11,273 bases of DNA from an uncultured Chloracidobacterium sp. (lineage in GTDB: Bacteria > Acidobacteriota > Blastocatellia > Pyrinomonadales > Pyrinomonadaceae), in NCBI GenBank assembly GCA_937941715.1, contig CALDGX010000019.1, forward strand, positions 1 to 11,273, read 5' to 3'. Below are positions 1-4,934 of this stretch, one piece after another. The translations under genes were made by a program, and so were the position numbers. Numbering within the stretch: the stretch's first letter is position 1; each line of letters starts with the position of its first letter. The notes under the pieces were generated by a model, which had not been told where the DNA came from, did no database searches, and saw nothing but the letters and a program-made list of their open reading frames with translations.

Positions 1-1
1 C

Positions 2-475
2 GATATAAAGCCGTCGTTGTTCATTTCTTCATCGGGCTCAGATTCGGATTTTGTCATTAAGTTGATCGATGTGTTCCCTGACGATTTTCGCTACCCCGAC
101 GGTCAACGGCCGCCGCAGAGCTCGGCATGGAGTGTTTTCGCTCCGGGCGGATATCAAATGCTGCTTCGAGGCGAACCAATGCCGGCACGATTTAGGAACG
201 GCTTTGAAAAGGGTACGCCCCTGACGCCGAATTCGCCGACAAAGCTTTCGTTCACGATGCCGGGGGTTACGCACACGTTCAAAAAAGGCCACCGGATAAT
301 GATACAGGTCCAAAGCACGTGGTTTCCTCTCGTGGCCCGAAACCCGCAAAAGTTCATGCCGAACTACAAGATCGGGTCCGCCGCCGATTTTCAAAAAGCG
401 ACCCAGCGTGTTTACACAGGCGGACGATATGCGTCGTCCGTGATCTTGCCGGTTCAAAAGGCTAAGAGTAATTAG
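2..475 (+). CDS. CocE/NonD family hydrolase (peptidase S15-like), C-terminal part, 5' truncated
   Basis: The reading frame is open from the left edge and ends at TAG 473-475, leaving about 157 C-terminal residues. I recognise the jelly-roll C-terminal domain of X-Pro dipeptidyl-peptidase/CocE-type serine esterases and acylases. Typical phrases include SGSDSDFVIKLIDV, then GYQMLLRGEPMPARFRN, then a beta-rich stretch with MPGVTHTFKKGHRIMIQVQS and TWFPLVARNPQKF. The catalytic alpha/beta-hydrolase domain with Ser, Asp and His lies outside the window, so substrate and active-site integrity cannot be judged. Family members hydrolyse acyl, ester or amide bonds and many are exported; a signal peptide cannot be checked here. 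A TTG codon at 17 is only an internal codon of the longer frame. The membrane-protein gene follows 45 bases downstream on the same strand and could be co-transcribed. Confidence in the family is high and in the substrate nil. Confidence 0.9.
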   Translation, partial: DIKPSLFISSSGSDSDFVIKLIDVFPDDFRYPDGQRPPQSSAWSVFAPGGYQMLLRGEPMPARFRNGFEKGTPLTPNSPTKLSFTMPGVTHTFKKGHRIMIQVQSTWFPLVARNPQKFMPNYKIGSAADFQKATQRVYTGGRYASSVILPVQKAKSN

Positions 476-520
476 TAAATATTCGATCGAGTGAGTCATT
501 TTTCAGGAGATATTTAACAG

Positions 521-889
521 ATGCCATTCACCGCAATAATTTTTGGTGTGATCTTAATAGTCGTCGGCGCGGCAGGTTACGTTCATGGAATGATGAACGA
601 TAAGGCCAGTGTAACGGCACTGATCCCTGCATTTTTTGGGATCGTTCTTGCGGGCCTCGGTGCGGCGGCCAATGCAAGTGAGGGGCTGCGAAAACACTTG
701 ATGCACGCCGCCGTCACCGTCGCCTTGCTCGGATTTATCCTTACTGCTGGACGGCTCGTATCGAAATTCAGTGAATTGACGATGTCGGCGGCGGTAATTT
801 CGCAGATCGCAATGGCGTCGATCTGTCTGATCTTTGTGATCTTGTCGATCCGATCATTCATCGCCGCGCGTGCCGCCGACAAGGCCTAG
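521..889 (+). CDS. Small four-helix integral membrane protein of unknown function
   Basis: This is a 122-residue protein that I cannot assign to a named family. It starts at ATG 521, preceded by a good ribosome binding site (AGGAGA at 505-510, ten bases upstream). Four hydrophobic segments are visible at about residues 4-22, 31-50, 61-79 and 88-113, separated by short polar loops (MMNDKAS, NASEGLRKH, SKFSE). The tail ends in a basic and Ala-rich stretch. There are no charged catalytic motifs and no Cys or His pairs suggesting a redox or metal function. It lies 45 bases after the hydrolase gene on the same strand and could share its transcript. Its TAG stop overlaps the stop of the convergent histidine-kinase gene within CTAG (886-889). 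The real-gene call rests on the ribosome binding site and the coherent transmembrane pattern. Confidence 0.8.
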   Translation: MPFTAIIFGVILIVVGAAGYVHGMMNDKASVTALIPAFFGIVLAGLGAAANASEGLRKHLMHAAVTVALLGFILTAGRLVSKFSELTMSAAVISQIAMASICLIFVILSIRSFIAARAADKA

Positions 890-898
890 GCCGGCGGC
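872..898. terminator. GC-rich inverted repeat spanning two convergent stop codons
   Basis: Positions 872-878 (GCCGCCG) pair perfectly with 892-898 (CGGCGGC) around a 13-base loop containing both stop codons. A 10-bp palindrome GGCCTAGGCC (883-892) sits in the same place. The position, at the meeting point of the + strand membrane-protein gene and the - strand kinase gene, fits a bidirectional terminator. However, no T-rich tract follows on either strand, so intrinsic termination is unproven. The GC-rich codons alone could produce the symmetry. Confidence 0.3.
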
Positions 899-2265
899 CG
901 TTCGCTGCGGTTAAGGGTTATTTCCACTTCAAGCCCGCCGTTCTTGTTACGAGCGGCGATAGTACCTTTGTGGGCCTGGATCGCCCGGTCGGCGATCGCT
1001 AGGCCAAGGCCGATACCGCCTGTGCGGCGCTCGCGAGCCTCGCCAACGCGATAGAACGGCCTAAATAGATTTGCTAGTTCATCCTCGGGAACGCCGCCGC
1101 CGTGATCTGAGACTGATATCACTGCCTTGTCTGCATTTACCGACAGCCTTACATCTACGCTTGAACCATCAGCCGTATAGCGGACTGCGTTTCTCAAGAC
1201 ATTTTCGACAGCGCTCCTCAGCAGATTGTCACTGCCGACTACCCGACATTCGTCAATGGCGGACAGATTGACAGACTTGCCCTTTGCCCTAGCCTCAAAA
1301 TCCGCGTCTTCGGCGACGTCTTTCACCAGATCGGCGAGATCGATCCACTCATGCTCGAGGTCATCAGCTCCGCCCTCGAGTTTGGCGAGGATAAGTATGC
1401 GGCCGATCATCTCATTTAGTCGATCAGATTCCTTTTCGATCCTCTCCAGCAAAGGACGCGAGTCGGCACCGGCCTTCTGTTTGGCTATCTCAAGGGCCAC
1501 GTTCATTCGAGCAAGCGGCGAACGCAATTCGTGTGAAATGTCCTGAGTTAGGCGTGCCTGCGAGGTCACCAGCGATTCGATCCGTTCGGCCATGACGTCA
1601 AAGTCGCGCGCAAGGTCTGAGAGTTCGTCCCGTCTTCGCCCGACCTGGGGAGCAACGCGGGTTTTGAGGTCGCCGCCGGCCAGATCCTGAGTGGCACGCC
1701 GGATCTTTCGAATTGGCGAGGTTAGATTGAGTGCCAATAGATAACACAATGCGAGAGCCGTCAACAGCAACCCGCCCAGCCGCAACAGCCCGAGCCACGA
1801 ACCGAAGAACAAAGCCGGCGGGCCCGTGCGATCCCATTGTAGAACGAGTACGAATCGACGACCGTCAGGAAAATCTACCGGGGCTGCCCCGATCGAACGC
1901 TCATCGCTCGAAAAATCGACCTCCGCCGTGTTGCTGGCCAGCGTCTTGGCAATCAGTTCACGCGAGTCCGAAATGTCGTTTGCATCGCCGTACCAAACGC
2001 TGCCGTCCGCGGCAATGAGGTCTACCTCACGCGGCGGTTCAAGGTCGCGAAGCCTGGTCAGGAACGCTCTCACACCTGCCTCGCCCTCGCCTTTGGCGAT
2101 CTGCGACGCGGTTCCAGCATAAACTATCATCTGGTTTCGCGTCGAACGCTGTACGCGTCCCATCATCGGTTCGGTCTGGAACGTCCTAGTGACAAATATG
2201 ATCACAACGTTCGAAAGAGCGATCGCGACCAGAAACCACAAAAAGATCTTGATGAATAACTTCAT
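886..2265 (-). CDS. cpxA: CpxA-like membrane sensor histidine kinase
   Basis: This 459-residue inner-membrane kinase should autophosphorylate on His and pass phosphate to the CpxR-like regulator encoded just upstream. Visible layout: TM1 at about 7-27; a periplasmic sensing region at about 28-155; TM2 at about 157-179; HAMP at about 180-231 starting at LTSPIRKI; HisKA with phospho-acceptor His245 in DISHELRSPLARM; then the ATPase core with N-box ENVLRN (354-359), G1 box DHGGG (387-391), F-box LFRPFYR (400-406) and G2 box GGIGLGLAI (416-424). The FRPFYRV...ARERRTGGIGLGLAI string closely resembles the C-terminal core of enterobacterial CpxA. The ATG at 2265 overlaps the regulator's TGA by four bases (ATGA), indicating translational coupling. 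I see no inactivating change. The sensor region has low similarity potential, so the true stimulus is unknown. The cpxA name rests on motif style and the gene neighbourhood. Confidence 0.93.
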   Translation of the reverse strand: MKLFIKIFLWFLVAIALSNVVIIFVTRTFQTEPMMGRVQRSTRNQMIVYAGTASQIAKGEGEAGVRAFLTRLRDLEPPREVDLIAADGSVWYGDANDISDSRELIAKTLASNTAEVDFSSDERSIGAAPVDFPDGRRFVLVLQWDRTGPPALFFGSWLGLLRLGGLLLTALALCYLLALNLTSPIRKIRRATQDLAGGDLKTRVAPQVGRRRDELSDLARDFDVMAERIESLVTSQARLTQDISHELRSPLARMNVALEIAKQKAGADSRPLLERIEKESDRLNEMIGRILILAKLEGGADDLEHEWIDLADLVKDVAEDADFEARAKGKSVNLSAIDECRVVGSDNLLRSAVENVLRNAVRYTADGSSVDVRLSVNADKAVISVSDHGGGVPEDELANLFRPFYRVGEARERRTGGIGLGLAIADRAIQAHKGTIAARNKNGGLEVEITLNRSERPPA

Positions 2266-2957
2266 ACCAATGTGTAAATATATCCAACCGACCGGATCGT
2301 CTTGATCCGGTCACTGCCGTCGGAGCGGGTGCCCAACTTTTTGCGAAGATTACTGATGTGCATGTCCAGGCTTCGGTCGAATGCCGATAACTTGCGTTCG
2401 AGCACGCTCTCACTGAGGTCTTCCTTCCTTACTACCTTGCCGGCCTCGCTAAGCAATGCCCTCAAGAGTTCAAATTCGACCGATGTCAGGTTGATCTCAA
2501 CACCGTCAACCAACACTACCCTCGACGCGGGTGTCAGTTCGACCCCGTCGACTGAGATCTTCTCAGTCGTATCCGACGAGCCTTCTGCTTCGTCACCCGC
2601 CGCACGCCTGAGTATCGCACGCAGCCTCGCGGCCAATTCCCTAGGATTGAATGGTTTCGGCAAATAGTCGTCGGCCCCGATCTCAAGGCCCACGATCCGC
2701 TCCATATCATCGCCCCGGGCCGTCAGCATAATCACCGGCAGCTTCGACTCGAGCCGCAGGTTCCTCAAGACATCAAAACCATTCATTTTAGGCAGCATGA
2801 CATCGAGTATCGCCATATCGTATTCGCCGGAAAGGGCGGCCGCCAAACCACTTTCGCCGTCATCGACCGATGACACCTCAAAACCCTCCACCGTGAGGTA
2901 TTCCGAGACCAGTTCACATAGCTCTTCGTCGTCATCGATGATGATAATCTTGTTCAT
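2262..2957 (-). CDS. cpxR: CpxR-like OmpR/PhoB-family response regulator
   Basis: This is a 231-residue transcriptional regulator, counted from the ATG at 2957 (MNKIIIIDDD). The receiver domain (about 1-118) has the acidic pocket Asp8-Asp10, phospho-acceptor Asp52 in AILDVMLPKMNG, Thr79 in PVIMLTARG and Lys101 in GADDYLPKPFNPREL. The winged-helix DNA-binding domain (about 132-231) contains LTSVEFELLRALL, FDRSLDMHISNLRKKLG and the terminal wing IKTIRSVGYIYTLV. The segments LPKPFNPRELAARLRAILRR and FDRSLDMHISNLRKKL are strikingly like E. coli CpxR. An in-frame ATG four codons upstream (2969) is possible. I prefer 2957 because the resulting N-terminus matches CpxR and because a candidate -10 places transcription near 2968. 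Neither start has a strong Shine-Dalgarno sequence. The gene leads the cpxRA-like operon and overlaps the kinase start by four bases. Its upstream region holds a CpxR-type box, suggesting autoregulation. Confidence 0.95.
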   Translation of the reverse strand: MNKIIIIDDDEELCELVSEYLTVEGFEVSSVDDGESGLAAALSGEYDMAILDVMLPKMNGFDVLRNLRLESKLPVIMLTARGDDMERIVGLEIGADDYLPKPFNPRELAARLRAILRRAAGDEAEGSSDTTEKISVDGVELTPASRVVLVDGVEINLTSVEFELLRALLSEAGKVVRKEDLSESVLERKLSAFDRSLDMHISNLRKKLGTRSDGSDRIKTIRSVGYIYTLV

Positions 2958-2974
2958 ATCTGTCAGCATTTTAC

Positions 2975-2980
2975 GTTATA
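2975..2980 (-). promoter_or_regulatory. Candidate -10 element of the cpxR-cpxA operon
   Basis: Read on the minus strand, 2980 to 2975 is TATAAC, a 5/6 match to the sigma-70 -10 consensus. It lies 17 bases before the preferred ATG at 2957. No good -35 hexamer occurs at 16-18 bases further upstream, where the sequence is GC-rich (CCGGCCCCGC). This would suit a promoter that needs an activator bound at the GTAAA repeats just upstream. It was identified by eye only. Confidence 0.35.
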
Positions 2981-3001
2981 TTTTGTTGAAGCGGGGCCGG
3001 T

Positions 3002-3016
3002 TTTACAATTCTTTAC
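3002..3016 (-). promoter_or_regulatory. Exact CpxR box, GTAAA-N5-GTAAA
   Basis: The minus strand reads GTAAAGAATTGTAAA, two perfect GTAAA half-sites separated by five bases. This is the direct-repeat consensus for CpxR operators in enterobacteria (established knowledge). It lies in the 165-base divergent region between the CpxR-like gene (start 2957) and the Spy/CpxP-like gene (start 3123). That is where an autoregulating, chaperone-activating CpxR should bind. The right half-site overlaps the candidate -35 hexamer of the chaperone promoter. A further single GTAAA lies at 2970-2974 on the same strand. The match is directly visible; binding is inferred. Confidence 0.75.
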
Positions 3017-3040
3017 ACAAACTCACACATCTCCTACATT
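3012..3040 (+). promoter_or_regulatory. Candidate sigma-70 promoter of the Spy/CpxP-like gene
   Basis: TTTACA at 3012-3017 (5/6 match to TTGACA) is followed after exactly 17 bases by TACATT at 3035-3040 (4/6 match to TATAAT). Transcription would start near 3047, giving a leader of about 75 bases. The leader contains a small hairpin, CGGCGA (3073-3078) with TCGCCG (3085-3090), of unknown significance. The -35 is part of the right half of the CpxR box, so activator and polymerase would touch the same place. Confidence 0.45.
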
Positions 3041-3122
3041 CGGGCTTCGGTTGGTTTCGTCTTACTGTTTAGCGGCGAGAGTGGTCGCCGGATCTTTTGG
3101 AATCATAAATATGGAGAAAACC

Positions 3123-3638
3123 ATGAAAAGGATAATTGTTGGAATTTTGGCGGTCGCAGTATTGATAGGTGGAGCGATCTTTGTGGTTGCTCAACGTACT
3201 GGCAACATGGGAAGAGGTGAATTTGGCGGACGCCGCGGCGGACCGCATATGGGAATGATGTTTTTGCGGGGCTTGGACCTGACCGACGAGCAAAAAGCCA
3301 AGGTCGAGGAAATTACCGAGTCGAGTCGAACCGCCATCGAACCGATCGCACAGCAATTGCGTGATGGCCGTCAAAAGTTGGAGGCTCTTGGAACGGACGG
3401 ATCGTTTGACCAGGCAAAGGTCGAGGCTCTTGCTGCCGAACAGTCGGCCCTAATGGGTAAGATGATCGTGGAAAAGGAAAAAACAAAAGCTCAGATCTTT
3501 GCGATCCTCACCGATGAGCAAAAGGCCAAGGCGGCCGAATTCAAAAAGAACCGCCCGGAACGCGGCAAAGGCGACAAAGGCTTCGGCGGCGGTTTCGGCA
3601 GGGGCTTTGGCGGACCGGCCGGAGCTGACGTCCAGTAG
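3123..3638 (+). CDS. Spy/CpxP-family (LTXXQ) periplasmic chaperone
   Basis: This is a 171-residue exported protein. I choose ATG 3123 because GGAG at 3113-3116 lies six bases upstream and because it gives a clean signal peptide (MKRIIVGILAVAVLIGGAIF, residues 1-20, probable cleavage after about Ala24). An ATG at 3111 is possible but sits on that ribosome binding site. The mature part holds a Gly/Arg-rich start with PHMGMM (41-46), then two copies of the family hallmark LTDEQKAK at 53-60 and 129-136, joined by a long charged helix-forming region. The C-terminal tail (about 145-171) is Lys then Gly/Phe-rich. E. coli Spy and CpxP, with the same motifs, form cradle-shaped dimers that bind unfolded periplasmic proteins; CpxP also restrains CpxA. 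The divergent position next to cpxRA-like genes and the CpxR box suggest it is a target of that system, and perhaps its feedback inhibitor. Confidence 0.9.
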   Translation: MKRIIVGILAVAVLIGGAIFVVAQRTGNMGRGEFGGRRGGPHMGMMFLRGLDLTDEQKAKVEEITESSRTAIEPIAQQLRDGRQKLEALGTDGSFDQAKVEALAAEQSALMGKMIVEKEKTKAQIFAILTDEQKAKAAEFKKNRPERGKGDKGFGGGFGRGFGGPAGADVQ

Positions 3639-3660
3639 GCCGATCTTTCATCATACAACT

Positions 3661-3690
3661 GTGGCCGCCGCACTTTGTTTCGGCGGCCAC
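3661..3690. terminator. Perfect 10-bp stem hairpin, likely shared terminator
   Basis: GTGGCCGCCG (3661-3670) pairs perfectly with CGGCGGCCAC (3681-3690) across a 10-base loop. It lies 22 bases after the stop of the + strand chaperone gene and one base beyond the stop of the convergent - strand nagA gene, so it can serve both. The following + strand sequence (TTCATTGATC) has only a weak T content, and the minus side is also weak. The call rests on stem strength and position. Confidence 0.65.
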
Positions 3691-3691
3691 T

Positions 3692-4843
3692 TCATTGATC
3701 TATCGGTACCCCGCGAACAAATGCGTGTTCGACCGTACCGTATTTGTCGATCAAAACGATATCCGCATATTTGCCAACGTCCAACGAACCGATCTCCCCG
3801 TCTAACCCCAGCAAACGAGCGGGGTTTAGCGCCGACATTATCGACAGGTCGTGACCTGAATAGCCGAGCCGTGACATCTGCCGAAAGGCATCCAACATAG
3901 TGATTACCGAACCGGCGATACTTCCCCGTTCGTTTTGGGTTCGTCCATTAACAACCGACACCGTCTCACCCCATAGTTCAAAACGACCGTCGCCTAACCC
4001 TGTCGGAGCGACGGAATCGCTGATCAATGTAACATTCGTGGTGCGTTTAGAATCCACCGCCATTTTCAGAATTCGCGGCTCGACGTGGATGCCGTCTGCG
4101 ATGATATCAAACGTCATCATGTCATTGGTCAACGTCCAGCCCGCTACGCCAAGATCGCGATGATGGACGCCGGTCATTGCGTTGAAAAAATGCGTGATAT
4201 GCCGTGCCCCTGCGGCAAACGCTGCATCGAGCGTCGTGGCGTCGGCCCTGGTGTGCCCGATCAGCGGTATCCAGCCGTCAGCGATCAATTGCCTGATCAG
4301 GTCGATCCCGCCTGCTGCCTCGGGTGCCAGTGTCGTAAGGTGAACGCCGCTTTTTAGAACGGGCAGGCCGACCTTTCCGTTTTCTGAAAACCGTTTGAAA
4401 TACTCTGGCCGAAGTGCTCCGCACATCTTCTCGTTTGCGAAGACGCCTTCGTAGTGTACGCCGACCGCCTGAGCGACCGGTCTTCCCGCCTGTTTTGTCA
4501 TCAGCCGGTCGATCTCATCGATCACTCGCTCGTAATTCGCATCTGAATCGGGCACGAGTGTCGGCACCCATGACGTTACACCGTTTTTTGCCAGAAAAGC
4601 CGCGATCCTGAGCATTGAATCGGCATCGCCCTCATTGACGTCAACGCCGACGGCTCCGTGGATGTGAATATCAACAAACCCCGGAAAGGCAGTCAGATCG
4701 GATCCGTCAACAGCAACGTCTGCCTCTCTGCTTAAAGTGTCATTATTAACCGATATGATCCGCCCGTCTTCGATAAAAATATCGACCGGCCCCGTGGCAG
4801 CCTTTTCTGAAAGCAAGACCTCTTTAATAAGTATCGATCCCAT
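3692..4843 (-). CDS. nagA: N-acetylglucosamine-6-phosphate deacetylase NagA
   Basis: This 383-residue cytoplasmic amidohydrolase removes acetate from GlcNAc-6-phosphate to give glucosamine-6-phosphate, linking amino-sugar salvage to glycolysis or cell-wall synthesis. Length is normal for the family. Motifs in order: PGFVDIHIHG (54-63), metal-site Glu132 in GVHYEG, His197 in IGHTRA, His218 in ITHFFNAMTG, substrate-side His253 in IADGIHV, catalytic Asp276 in LISDSVAPTG, the GSIAGSVITM segment (307-316), and the terminal ALNPARLLGL...GSLDVGKYADIVLID. The string after Glu132 (GVFANEKMCGALRPEYF) differs from the usual GPF...KGAH form, suggesting a subfamily. Start ATG 4843 gives a standard N-terminus, though no strong ribosome binding site precedes it. 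nagB, a kinase or a PTS gene is not in the window. It lies downstream of the receptor gene but behind a terminator-like hairpin. Promoter not identified. Confidence 0.95.
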   Translation of the reverse strand: MGSILIKEVLLSEKAATGPVDIFIEDGRIISVNNDTLSREADVAVDGSDLTAFPGFVDIHIHGAVGVDVNEGDADSMLRIAAFLAKNGVTSWVPTLVPDSDANYERVIDEIDRLMTKQAGRPVAQAVGVHYEGVFANEKMCGALRPEYFKRFSENGKVGLPVLKSGVHLTTLAPEAAGGIDLIRQLIADGWIPLIGHTRADATTLDAAFAAGARHITHFFNAMTGVHHRDLGVAGWTLTNDMMTFDIIADGIHVEPRILKMAVDSKRTTNVTLISDSVAPTGLGDGRFELWGETVSVVNGRTQNERGSIAGSVITMLDAFRQMSRLGYSGHDLSIMSALNPARLLGLDGEIGSLDVGKYADIVLIDKYGTVEHAFVRGVPIDQ

Positions 4844-4878
4844 GACTAAATTTTTTCACATTAAGAATGAAATGCGAA

Positions 4879-4910
4879 AGGCCCGCGGTTCCAAACGGAT
4901 CCACGGGCCT
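4879..4910 (-). terminator. Rho-independent-type hairpin after the receptor gene
   Basis: On the minus strand AGGCCCGTGG pairs with CCGCGGGCCT (ten pairs including one G-T wobble) across a 12-base loop, and is followed by TTTCGCATTTCATT, a partial T-rich tract. It begins 25 bases after the receptor stop codon and 36 bases before the nagA start, so it probably limits read-through from the receptor into nagA. Confidence 0.65.
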
Positions 4911-4934
4911 CCCGGCTAAAACAAAGTATCGAAC

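Noticed and set aside
38..499. Minus-strand open frame of 153 residues opposite the CocE/NonD gene
   Set aside because: It is antisense to a clearly recognisable protein, has no family motifs, and has an Arg/His-rich composition typical of a shadow frame.
3051..3122. Longer N-terminus for the Spy/CpxP-like protein starting at 3051 or 3111
   Set aside because: The upstream residues would precede and spoil the signal peptide, and the ribosome binding site GGAG (3113-3116) fits only the ATG at 3123.
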